Shown in pieces: positions 11,161-20,249 of a stretch of DNA of 25,575 nt (position 1 is the stretch's first letter; each line of letters begins with the position of its first letter). A model generated the notes under the pieces. That model was not told where the DNA came from, did no database searches, and saw only the letters and a program-made list of their open reading frames with translations. Made by a program: the position numbers and the translations under genes. This DNA is from Trachelipus rathkii. Taxonomy: Eukaryota; Arthropoda; Malacostraca; Isopoda; Trachelipodidae. The DNA is taken from the NCBI GenBank assembly GCA_015478945.1, contig JABUQX010053389.1:5001-30575 (forward strand), written 5' to 3'.

Positions 11161-13095
11161 TAATTTATTCAGTGGCAATCTTATTCGAGCTCTCCCTCTT
11201 TTGACATAAATTTCATTAGTCCGCTTAGGAGTAACATAGTGCTGGTGTGCATTGTTTTAAAAAAAGATGTAGAAAAATAAGGTATTAGATCCCTAAGGAT
11301 TTATGAATCATCACCACGAAAAGATGCACAAAAAATTGTAATTCCAACGGTGATCACTGAATTGCCAAGCTACGTCATGCACACGTGTGCCTAAAGCTTT
11401 CATTCTCTTAATTGTAACATGTAAATAAAAAAGAATAGAAGGTAAATTACTGATATAACAAGGAGGGCACCGAGAACTTAATCAAGCAAAAAAAAGCACA
11501 TATCGCATCTAGCAGATAACCATCGTATAACTGTGACAACCATTGGAATTTAAAGTTATTGGACTGGCTAGAACAAAACTCGAAATACTGAAAACACAGA
11601 AAATCCTTCACGAGATATATCACTAAACTAACTCTTTAACACTGTTAAAACAAAAGGTGCAATTGGCACCGCAGACACATCTCTGCATTGAAGATCGACG
11701 ATAAATATTTAAACTTCATTTATTTTTGTATGTTTTGTAAATTTTTCTTGTGTGAATGATATTTATAAAATATTTGTCTTAATCAGGTTATTGAAAAAAA
11801 ATATTTTTTACCATTAACTAATAATTATTTTGTATAAGTTCACCAACTATACATCTCCATCGCATTATTCGTTCAATAACTTAGCATTATGATTCTATAT
11901 TAACTAAGATTTTCACATAGATAGACAATAACACTTGATGGTCCAGAATGCCATATGTAGCCTTAAGGCCGCAGGATCAATCACGTTAAACACTAACACG
12001 ATTTTAAACAATAAGAGGGTTCAGCTATGAGGAAATATGCTTTCCTCTCTGTAGAAGAAAACTAAGTATACCATAAATATTAATGATAATAATACTACGG
12101 TTCCCGCACCACCAAAAACCTTGATTTCAGAATCTTCTTGAAATTCTCTCTCATTGCTTGATTCAAAAGGATCTTCACAATCATTTGTGCAAAATCAGCC
12201 AACGGAGTTCCATAAGATTTCAAAGAGCGGTTGAGGTGACATCCATCATAATTGAGACCGCTTTGTAATCTTGGATCAAGTCACAAAAAATTTTTCTATC
12301 ACACCTGGGATAAATACTATATATTATTTATTAAAAATAATCTAAAATCTTCTACAAGGAGAATAGATGAATTCATGAATTCAATAAACAACCTTTTTAA
12401 TCTGTCGTATATCTTACAGACTTATTCCCTCTAATTGACGAAATTTGTTTCGAATCATTATTGATCTACGACTTCCAATATCTTCTCCTTAAAACTCAAT
12501 GCCATCAGTTTCATCATTTCAACATCCCATCTTTGTACATAATTCGATGTGAGTGAATATTTCATTCTGTGGACGAATGATACCCAACTTGTAAAATGAT
12601 AGTTTCTATTTCCTAACCACAACAACATCCAAAAACAAAAACATACAACAAAAAAAAATACCCAATATTAATCAATAATCCTATTAATAATAATAATCCA
12701 TAATTATAATATATAATCAATTAATAATATATTAATAAATCAATAAATTCTATACGGAACTTTTCACGATTACAATGAACACCTAGTACAGAGCACTTTG
12801 ACATCCCACACGTTCTTCTGACAAACTCCAATCTACATCAATATTCTCTGAACTTTCCTAAGAATCCTCACAATCTCTCTCCCATCCTAGGTAAACTCAA
12901 CCAACCGACCATACACATGTATGATTACTATTAACCTAAATATACACACCTTAATCACTAACACTTAATTATTCATAACCTTTACTATAATAATTGAAAC
13001 CAAAATACAAAATTTTACTTTGTTAAAAATTAATCTCTAATATTAAAAACGTATTTACCATTTAAAAAAAAAATGGTTAAAAAATGTATTATTAC
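11161..13095. other. AT-rich DNA between the hAT relic and the ligase exon
   Basis: The first kilobase is probably the 5' part of the hAT element. From 12.1 to 13.1 kb the DNA is AT-rich and probably intronic or downstream sequence of the ligase gene. I looked on the minus strand for the next ligase IV block (the LDxLIIGGYxG segment) and did not find it. Short AAT/ATT microsatellite tracts lie near 12,660-12,745. A minus-strand open frame at 12,021-12,194 encodes a hydrophobic segment and is discussed as a finding. Confidence 0.4.
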
Positions 13096-13222
13096 CTCTG
13101 GTTTGACTTTAATCCATCCCGCACGCCGTGATGCAGGTTGATACACAGATGAAGGATCTTTAAGAATAAGACCCTCTTCTCGATTGTCAATAGCAGCATT
13201 TAATGCAACAAGAACCTCTTCT
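13096..13222 (-). CDS. LIG4: Internal exon of a DNA ligase IV-like gene (adenylation domain motifs IV-V)
   Basis: This 127-nt minus-strand exon has a pyrimidine-rich acceptor (TTCTTGTTTCAG) and a GAG|GTAATA donor. After one leading base it encodes 42 residues without a stop. They start EEVLVALNAAIDNREEGLIL and end GWIKVKPE. EGLILK (residues 16-21) is nucleotidyltransferase motif IV and WIKVK (36-40) is motif V. Lys38 and Lys40 of motif V are those that contact the adenylate in this family. The VxxALNxAIDxREEG and PSSVYQPxxRxxGWxKxKPE context fits DNA ligase IV better than ligases I or III. DNA ligase IV seals double-strand breaks in non-homologous end joining with XRCC4 in the nucleus. The motif I lysine exon and the following OB-fold exon were not found in this window, so only one exon is called. 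Intact frame, splice sites and family-conserved residues argue for a functional gene rather than a processed copy. Assignment to ligase IV rests on memory of the family, not on a search. Confidence 0.8.
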
Positions 13223-13585
13223 CTGAAACAAGAATATTTTAATTATATAATAAATCAAAACCAATATAATACAGTTCGTCAACCACGAATGGCTAAGGGT
13301 TATGCTGTTATTTAATTACGACCTCTGTCGTTTGATGAATAATGCAATCATTTTTCATTCATAAACTTTGTTAATAAAATAAAAAGCAGAGGAGTAACAT
13401 TGCTGCAATATCTCTTTTTGAGAAGTAAGTTTAACGTGATCAGGCCAAATAATTTCATAAATAAAACTCAAATACTTATACCATCCCACAAGAGATGATA
13501 TTAAATATAGTATGGAAATGAAAATTAATTACTAAAAGTTACAGCAATCAAAAGACTACTTTTAAATAACACTACGCATTATACC
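13223..13585. other. AT-rich DNA upstream of the ligase exon (minus-strand sense), probable intron
   Basis: The acceptor site at the edge of the ligase exon implies that this is intron sequence in the minus-strand sense. It is AT-rich, and I see no additional ligase exon in it. Confidence 0.4.
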
Positions 13586-13726
13586 TATATTATTATATAT
13601 ATATTATATATATATATATATTATATATGATATATATTAATATTTAGTATTATATGTGATATTATTATTATTATATAAGTATGGATTATTATAATTTTAT
13701 ATATAATTATAATATATATTATATAT
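13586..13726. repeat. Degenerate (AT)n tract
   Basis: Nearly pure A/T sequence with TATATATA runs, broken by occasional G or C and by TTATTATTA words. It marks the start of the most AT-rich part of the window. Confidence 0.85.
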
Positions 13727-13833
13727 GGGCAAAATTTTAAGATTGTGACCTATGAAAAATTTCGCAGTACGTTGAAAACAGCTGCGCGAGTCGGTATTGA
13801 TCGACTAGTCGCGTGAGGTCGTGAGCGATTGAT

Positions 13834-13837
<4 letters not shown>

Positions 13838-13880
<43 letters not shown>

Positions 13881-13886
13881 ATATTA

Positions 13887-13932
<46 letters not shown>

Positions 13933-13933
13933 T
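13838..13933. repeat. (AT)n microsatellite adjoining foldback element 1
   Basis: Long TATATATA runs with a few ATAAT and ATATTATA interruptions end a few bases before the left end of the first foldback element. A second AT tract begins just after that element's right end, suggesting insertion into, or microsatellite growth beside, a TA-rich target. Confidence 0.9.
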
Positions 13934-13937
13934 CACA

Positions 13938-14483
13938 CCATTTAGGGGGCCGAGCCGACGGGGAACAGAAAGGGGACTTTTCCATACCCCGTAGGGGAGG
14001 CCCGGAGGAACCCCCGCGCTTCGCGAACACCTCATATACCAAGAGCGGGGGTTCCGGAGACCCTCCCCGAGGGGGGAAATAGTCCCACCCTTTCCGTTCC
14101 CCGGAAGGCCGACGAGACCCGACTCTTGCTATCGGGGCGGTCTATCCTTGGGGTACCCATTATAGTTTAAAAAAAAAATCTTTTTTTTTTTAAAAAACAA
14201 TCTCCCCTAAAACGTTTTCGGAATTTGACTTTAACGGTTTTACTTTTACTAATGGTGTACCCACAAGGGTAGACCGCCCCGATGCAAGGAGTCGTTGGTC
14301 CTCGGCCTTCCGGGGAAACGAAAGGGTTAGTAGACTATTTCCGCACCCCTCGGGAGGGTCTCCCGGAACCCCCGCTCAATTTGTGTTTTGGGTTCCGTCG
14401 GGGGGATTCCCTCCGCCCTCCCCACGGGGTAATGGAAATCGTCCCCCATATGTTTCCTCCGTCGGCTCGAGCCCCCTAGATGG
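13938..14483. mobile_element. Foldback / MITE-like palindromic element 1 (~540 bp)
   Basis: The left end reads CCATTTAGGGGGCCGAGCCG, and the right end in reverse complement reads CCATCTAGGGGGCTCGAGCC. Arms of about 225-230 bp stay complementary almost to the centre. Paired inner landmarks include GCGGGGGTTCCGG (14,045-14,057) with its inverse near 14,363-14,375, TTCCCCGGAAGGCC (14,097-14,110) with its inverse near 14,306-14,319, and ATCGGGGCGGTCTA (14,132-14,145) with its inverse near 14,269-14,282. The core at 14,167-14,248 is AT-rich with poly(A)/poly(T). There is no long open frame with a recognisable domain, so it would be non-autonomous. The GC-rich arms contrast sharply with the (AT)n flanks. 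No unambiguous target duplication could be defined because the flanks are TA repeats. Confidence 0.8.
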
Positions 14484-14487
14484 GGGG

Positions 14488-14549
14488 AAATTTATATAAT
14501 AATATATATATATTATATAATATATATAATATTATATATATATATTATA
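14488..14549. repeat. (AT)n tract on the right flank of foldback element 1
   Basis: Nearly pure A/T sequence, ATATATAT and TATAATAT words, directly follows the right end of the foldback element and ends at the next GC-rich island. Confidence 0.85.
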
Positions 14550-14604
14550 GCGTCGGCGGGGTGACCAGGCCCGCCTCTTTAGGAGGGGTGGTTCGGTCCA
14601 CTCT
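14550..14604. repeat. GC-rich double-hairpin island A
   Basis: Two adjacent hairpins sit in AT-only surroundings. GGCGGG and CCCGCC form a perfect 6-bp stem around GTGACCAGG. A second, GTGG with CCAC, has the loop TTCGGT. Both the second-hairpin layout and parts of the sequence recur in island B at 14,936-15,003. Confidence 0.65.
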
Positions 14605-14935
14605 AAATAAATATAAAAAATAATAAAAAAAAAAAAAAAAATTTTTATCTCAAAAATAGCCACGCGGTAGTTACTACAAGTTTTAATTTAGATCATATTT
14701 AATTCTAAAAAATTTTTATAATAATTATTTAAAAACTGGTTAAAAATTTAAGGGTACAAAATTATTCTTCAATAGAACTCACTTTTTGAAAAAATGTGAG
14801 TATTTTTTTTAACTTCGTAATAAAATGAAAATTGTGGATCGATTTTAATTATTTTTTTCAGTTGATACACACTCGAGTATGTTAGCTTAAACTGGCAAAG
14901 TAAATTTTTGATCCAAGCAGTATTAGTGGCAAAAA
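14605..14935. other. AT-rich spacer with A/T homopolymers
   Basis: Poly(A) at about 14,625-14,640 and many T and A runs. No gene or recognisable element. Confidence 0.5.
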
Positions 14936-15003
14936 AACGGGGCCTAACTTGGTCAGATTCACCCCGCCGTAAAACATTAGATGAGGGTGGTCTCGGCCAC
15001 CTA
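14936..15003. repeat. GC-rich double-hairpin island B
   Basis: CGGGG and CCCCG enclose a 19-nt segment. Downstream, GGTGG and CCACC form a perfect 5-bp stem with loop TCTCGG. The second hairpin resembles that of island A (GAGGGTGGTCTCGGCCACC here, GAGGGGTGGTTCGGTCCAC there). The first resembles island A in inverted orientation. Confidence 0.6.
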
Positions 15004-15332
15004 TTGCATTTTTGTATATTTACGTATTATTATTGACATTTTTATTAAGTATAAAATTAATTTAAATGTAATAAAAAGTTACTTTTAAAAGTTGAAAAAT
15101 TATTTAAAAATGAAATCTTTATAATAAAAAAAAACGAGTTCAAAAAAGTGACAAAATTTGTCCCACGAAAAGTGATTATTAATGTTTATTTATATTCGTT
15201 TTTATTTATCATTATTGACATTTGTATTACTTATTAAGAATTGAAGATGACATTAAAAAAATATACTAAGTAAAGAATTTAAAAATATAAAATTTGGAAT
15301 AAAGATTCATTAAAAAATCGAATTTAAATAGA

Positions 15333-15396
15333 CTAGGGTCCGAGTCACCTCATAAGTGGTCCCTTCACCCCTCCACGGACGGGCTGACTCGGCGTT
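15333..15396. repeat. GC-rich hairpin island C
   Basis: CCGAGTCA at 15,340-15,347 is perfectly complementary to TGACTCGG at 15,385-15,392. This 8-bp stem encloses a GC-rich 37-nt segment. It is surrounded by A/T-rich DNA. Confidence 0.6.
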
Positions 15397-15463
15397 ATTC
15401 AAACAAAAAATACAAAACCTTCATGGAAATTACAATTATTAATTTTTATTTTTGTGTGCTTAT

Positions 15464-15590
15464 GCCCGACTATAGGGCCGTGATTTACAAAAAAAGAAAA
15501 TTTCAAAAAGTGCATTATAGGGGAAGAAGTCGGGAGACGCAAGTTCATTACCTGAAATGTGGATCGCGTCACTCGGACCGCCCGACCTAT
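15464..15590. repeat. GC-richer hairpin island D
   Basis: GTCGGG at 15,529-15,534 pairs with CCCGAC at 15,581-15,586, and GACGC at 15,536-15,540 pairs with GCGTC at 15,566-15,570, giving a stem with an internal loop. A further GCCCGAC at 15,464-15,470 could compete for the same arm. An open frame at 15,423-15,608 crosses the island without any recognisable domain. Confidence 0.5.
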
Positions 15591-15609
15591 ATATGTAATG
15601 TCGTATAAT

Positions 15610-15830
15610 ACTAAGTATATATTATTAATATATATATCATTAATTATCCCCTACTGGCTGTGATATATAGAATAAAGCATACATTACATAAATCAAATTG
15701 TTTTAATTTTTTCGATTAAAATCTATACGATTATATGATATATTATATATATATATAATAGTTATATATAATAGTATATATCGATACTTATTAGCCCTTA
15801 ACTGGCTGTGATATAGTATATATAAGGCAA
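15610..15830. repeat. AT-rich tract with a 15-bp direct repeat
   Basis: ACTGGCTGTGATATA occurs at 15,653-15,667 and again at 15,801-15,815, a spacing of 148 bp, each preceded by a CCC-containing segment and followed by AT-rich DNA. Between them lies TATATA-rich sequence. This may be a diverged ~150-bp tandem duplication. Confidence 0.6.
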
Positions 15831-16367
15831 TTTGTACAAGCTGATTACTGCCTTGCTATTACGACGTAAGTTATCCGGGACCGAGTTGTTTAATTTTGCG
15901 AAGTTACCCGTGAAATCGATACTGGAAATAATCTTGCAATTTGGAGTTCTTTTGATTTTTTTTTGTAAAAATGACATTTGTAATTACGCATAAATTCTTC
16001 ATATTTATCAATTTTAAATATATTAGTACATCATCAATATATAATAATATAATATAATAAATAAATATAATTGATAATAATAAAATAATAATAATATAAT
16101 AATAACTTATTTTTTTAATCATCATTTACTTTTTATTTTAATTCTAAATTATAGTTATAGAAATATATTGCTAGATTTTTTTCTTTTTTGTAGTGCTTGA
16201 AACAAAAGTCTCCAATATACAAGGTTCGCTGTTGGGTCTCAATTTTTTCCTCTGTTGAATCCATCCGTGGAATAAATTTTTTTTTTCTTGGCTCGTTTTT
16301 TTTTTTTTTTTTTTTTTAGTTGCAATTATTACTCGGAAATTTTTTTCTTAATAATTCATTTTATTCA
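15831..16367. other. AT-rich spacer with poly(T)
   Basis: AT-rich DNA including ATAATAATA tracts at about 16,030-16,105 and a 22-base T run at 16,296-16,317 shortly before the second foldback element. No gene is recognised. Confidence 0.5.
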
Positions 16368-16699
16368 TTTAGGGGGCTCGGAGCCGACGGGGGAACAGAG
16401 GGGAGGGACGAAGCTCCCTCTTCTCCGCTCCGCTCCCACATCATGGCGGAGAGCCGCAGAGACCCGACTCCTGCCGCAATCGTTTTGCGGTTCTACGCAC
16501 TATGGTATTATACCTTTTAGTTCAAAGATAAAGAGATAATTTTACTTTCACTTTACACTTTGGGTCTTATTTAACTAAAGGAATACATAGGGGTAAACTG
16601 CAAGATGGCAAGGAAGTCGGGTCTTCTCGCCTCCGGGTGACGAGCGGGGGAGGGGACTTTCGTCCCCCTCTGTCCCCCGGCCGGCTCGAGCCCCCTAAA
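16368..16699. mobile_element. Foldback / MITE-like palindromic element 2 (~330 bp)
   Basis: The ends are TTTAGGGGGCTCG (left) and its near-perfect inverse CGAGCCCCCTAAA (right, ending at 16,699). The left arm continues with AGCCGACGGGGG and ACAGAGGGG; the right arm, inverted, continues with AGCCGGCCGGGGGACAGAGG, so about 130 bp per arm is complementary with indels. GACCCGACTC at 16,461-16,470 is mirrored near 16,614-16,625. The same GAGACCCGACTC word is in element 1 at 14,114-14,125, so the two elements belong to one family with different internal sequence. Open frames inside it (16,288-16,539) are short and domain-free. No clear target duplication is visible. Confidence 0.78.
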
Positions 16700-16839
16700 T
16701 CGGGAAAAATAAATATGTTTTTAAAAAAACTTTTCCGAACGAATAGACAAAAAAAGAAAGGAAAAAAAGAAATTTTGTGATTACTCTTAGTATTGCCGGT
16801 TTCTTGTTAAATGATTTCAGCTTTAGACACCTGATCATA

Positions 16840-16985
16840 TGATAATATTATATATATATATAATATATATAATATATATATATATATACTATCATATATA
16901 ATTATTATATATTACTATAATATTATATACTATACATATATATATATCATAATATATATATATATAATCCTATATATCATTATGT
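16840..16985. repeat. (AT)n-rich tract
   Basis: TATATATA runs and ATAATATTAT words with few interruptions. A shorter similar tract lies at about 17,228-17,275. The intervening 17,040-17,220 has no recognisable gene. Confidence 0.85.
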
Positions 16986-17227
16986 TTTATTAATTCTCGT
17001 AAAAAATCAAAATAATATGAAATAATCTAAATATATAAATATATATCATGCTCTCACATTTATTGTTTCCGTTAACTATGATCTGGATAGTCCGAAGGTA
17101 AACAATTGAGGACACTCTACTTACAATCATATATCAGATACATATCGTCGATTTGGATATATAAGCGGAGAAGTAACTTAACTTTTAACTCGTTACCTAA
17201 CCAGTTACAGTTGTTTCTACAAATTTA

Positions 17228-17275
17228 TATATTTACATATATATATATATACTATATATATATATATATATATCC
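17228..17275. repeat. (AT)n microsatellite
   Basis: Short uninterrupted TATATATA runs separated by ACTATATA. Open frames across it are Ile/Tyr-rich artefacts. Confidence 0.85.
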
Positions 17276-17289
17276 ATACAAATATACAA

Positions 17290-18510
17290 AGGAAAGATCA
17301 TTATCAAACTTCATATTAACAGGGCTGCTATTGATCTCGCTTTACGATTTTATTTCTTTATCTTGCCTATTGTTCCTTTTTTTCTTCCATATGTTATTAT
17401 AAACATAGATCTTTACATATATTAATTATTTTTTTTTTTTATTATTACGACACACTATGCCAGTCCTATAGTATCGATTCCCTCGAAATTTAGTGCACAA
17501 AATCGCTCCCCCCACACACAATCCAGGGACTATCGGTTTCATTTCTGAAACATTTATAATAATGTATCCCTGTATATGCGCGTACAAGCACCGGATGGTT
17601 TACGATATAGAGCAGCAATATTGTTATTTTTAAGGAAAATATTACTCGGTGATGATCTCAAACTGCAGTAAATAAACTTCGCAAATTTTTCTTAAAAAGA
17701 CAATGACTTCTCTTTCAAGGTTAACTGTAGAGTCATCTGACTCTTTATGTACGTGAACTCAAGTTAGTAATACTAAACAATTACCATGAATAGTATTACT
17801 CAAGTTATAGACATTGAAAGCAATTGACCTTCGCTGCATTACCTTCAAAATCAACTAGGTCAGTAATGTTTGACCTAATTGGTCCAGATTGACCCTATAA
17901 ACTTTCAGAAATGAATTTAATGGGATTAAACCCTGTAGCACCAAAAATAAAACAAATTCTGAGAGATGAGGGTGTATTTTTAAAAAATAAGTGGTTGGTT
18001 CTCAACAGAGAATTCTCCCCATATATATAAAGAAACCACAAGAATATGAATTCTCTATTAATTATAGTTTTTAGATATTCTTTGATTTAAACAAATACGG
18101 CACTATTTTCTTAATAAGTACTTCACTTACTGAAAAAAAATCTAAAGCAAATAATTTAAGAAATATGAGGGAACAATGCCTCACTATCACTGATGAACAC
18201 AAAAAATTTCAACTGATGATCAGTTGACCGTGTATAAAACACGGCAATATTAAAATCATGTTTCAAGAAGAATTTTTGCCGGAAAAATATTGAATATAAG
18301 AGCCAACGCTACAAAAAAAAAAATCATAACATTACGAGTATTTTTATACTCTATATATCTTTGCCAGATTTAACAAATTTCCGGAAATAAATATAACTTT
18401 TTAGTTTTCATTAAATACATCGCAAGTAAGTAGCTGACACGTAGCTCAGTAATTAAATATATCAATAACGTCACCCAAAAAGTAATCCCGTAGCATGTGC
18501 CACTTCTAAG
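17290..18510. other. Intergenic DNA with short inverted repeats
   Basis: No gene is recognised in 1.2 kb. AGTAATACTA at 17,766-17,775 is mirrored by TAGTATTACT at 17,791-17,800. CAACTGAT and ATCAGTTG at 18,210-18,226 are separated by one base, and directly beside them CCGTGT and ACACGG (18,228-18,244) enclose ATAAA. A weak minus-strand open frame near 17,450-17,560 is mentioned among the rejected items. Confidence 0.45.
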
Positions 18511-18513
18511 CCA

Positions 18514-18564
18514 GGGGGGGGGGGGGGGGGGGGGGGGGAGGGGGGGGTGCAGGGGGGGGGGGGG
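18514..18564. repeat. Poly(G) tract
   Basis: A run of 25 G (18,514-18,538) is followed by 8 G and, after TGCA, 13 more G. On the + strand this could form G-quadruplexes. Such runs are also places where sequencing and assembly often fail. It marks an abrupt change from AT-rich DNA to the G+T-rich block. Confidence 0.9.
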
Positions 18565-20010
18565 TGTTTGTTTGTGTGTTTGTGGTGATTGGGTTGGGGT
18601 GGGGAGTTTGGTTTGTGCTTCTTGTATGAGTAGTGTTGGTGTGTGTTAATTATTGGTGGGCTTTAGCCATCTGAGGATTGTTGGTAGAGGTTAGATTTTA
18701 GTGGGCTCGATTTGATTATTTGGATGTCTCAGAGATGTTTGTGGGTGGGGGTGGTGGTGTATGTTTTGATTATGAAGTAGTTTGTGTGGTGTTTTTTTGT
18801 GTCGGAATATTTATGTGGTATTAGGGTGTGGTTTGAGTAAATACTAAAGATATCCGCATTGGGGTACTCGTTAGGTTGTTAGCATGGTATATTGTTTTTT
18901 TTTTTTAAGGGGGGTGGGGGAAACCTTACACACAAGGCATTAAGTGGTGTTGTTGTTTGGTGTTGGTATGTGGTTAATAGGAGGTGGTAGTCTGGTAGAT
19001 GCATCAATAAAACGTGAAGAAAATTTCATTCTTTTAATTTTGTGCCTGGATTATTTCTTCGAATAAAGACAAGTTTATGACATTATTAATTAGGCATGCA
19101 CCACTTTGTTCTATGGAGTTTTAAATCCTCTAATATACTGCCTTTAGAGTATAGAGTTCTGGTTTGTTTACTAATTTCTACCGTTAATGTTGATCAATTA
19201 GGCTGTATTCTGATATGATCTGGCATTATTGGGCCTAGAGTTCGGTCGTATGTGGGTGTGATGGTTAGGGGCGTGCGAAGTTATCGATTTCTAGAGGTTG
19301 GTTGTGTTTGTTGGTGTTGTTGAGTATCGAGTAATTGTCTGTTTCAAGTTAGAGTTGTTAGTCCGTTGTTTGTTCAGTCTATGGTCTGGTTGTGTTGTTT
19401 CCTTCTTTCATTATGAAGTGGGTGGAAATGGTATTTTGGGTTTAGAGGTTAGCTTTAATCATTTTTCATTTCTCTTGTTTTGCTGATTTTTCATGCATAT
19501 TTATTGTTGCAGTTCTCTACATGCTATATTTATAGATGAATTTTTTGTGTTGTTGTTGGTGTTGGTTGAGATTGTGGCTGTTGAGTTTTTTATATGTGTT
19601 ACTATGGGTGGTGTTATGTGTGGGGTATTGTGTGGGTTGCTTGTATGTTGTTATAACTTGAGTTGTTGGGTTTTTGTGTGATCTTGTGTTGTATTAGTTG
19701 TCAGTTTTTGATTAGAGCCGATTTTGGTATGGTGCGTCGTTTGTTTGGTGTCCCGATGGATTGGTTTTGTTTGTTTGAATTGATATTGTGGTTGCTTTTT
19801 TTATGGGATGTGATGTGAATTCTAGTTCGTCGTTTTCCTTTATGTGGGAGATGGCGGGTTAGTTTAATTTTTGGGTGTGTTGGTGGTTTGTGTGTGGTTG
19901 TGTTTGGCATTGATGAACAATCATTCAAGTTGAGTGAGGGTTGGTTGGTTGTTTTGTGGGGGTTTGTTTGGTTGCTGTATGATATGAGAATAGTGTTGGA
20001 GTAGGTTATA
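18565..20010. repeat. Degenerate G+T-rich block
   Basis: The + strand is dominated by GTTTG, GGTTG, GTGGG and TGTTG words with very little C; 18,721-18,780 has 25 G and 2 C. There is no fixed repeat period. Islands of ordinary sequence interrupt it, for example 19,000-19,140. Open frames such as 19,298-19,486 and 19,493-19,681 are Val/Cys/Phe/Leu-rich translations of the biased composition and are not called as genes. Confidence 0.7.
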
Positions 20011-20249
20011 GGGGGATTTAAGCAAAAGCAAATAAATTAATTACACTGACACTAACACGAAACACATTTAACTACATCCAACAAATGAAGTAATGAACCG
20101 GATGGACTAATAATCATGCGACAAACGTGATTTGAGTCACGTGACAAAAATGTGATGGTGCCATTCTGAAAAATTTGGAGTCAGCTTGTCAAAAGTATTA
20201 AGAATCATCAATAGAAAGGCACGTTAGTAGTAGGAGAGCTATATTGGAC

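Larger units (their letters stand above)
9717..12113 (-). mobile_element. Decayed hAT-superfamily DNA transposon (boundaries tentative)
   Basis: The low-coordinate end reads AGGGGTGGGGAACCATTTT from 9718. This closely resembles the CAGGGGTGGGGAACC-type terminal inverted repeat typical of many hAT elements, and it is followed by a GAGGCCACATTG-like subterminal segment. It lies about 220 bp beyond the stop codon of a minus-strand hAT transposase relic, as expected for a 3' end. A weak inverted partner, GGTTCCCGCACCACC at 12099-12113, could be the opposite end, giving an element of about 2.4 kb. The sequence at 11,935-11,985, with GCCATATGTAGCC and AAGGCCGCAGG, also looks like hAT subterminal sequence. 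I could not find a convincing 8-bp target duplication, so the right boundary is a guess. The element is inactive because the transposase is broken. Confidence 0.6.

Noticed and set aside
17450..17560. Minus-strand peptide containing CTKFRGNRYYRTGIV, vaguely Tudor-like
   Set aside because: Too short, no splice sites at sensible places, and the resemblance is to a few residues only.
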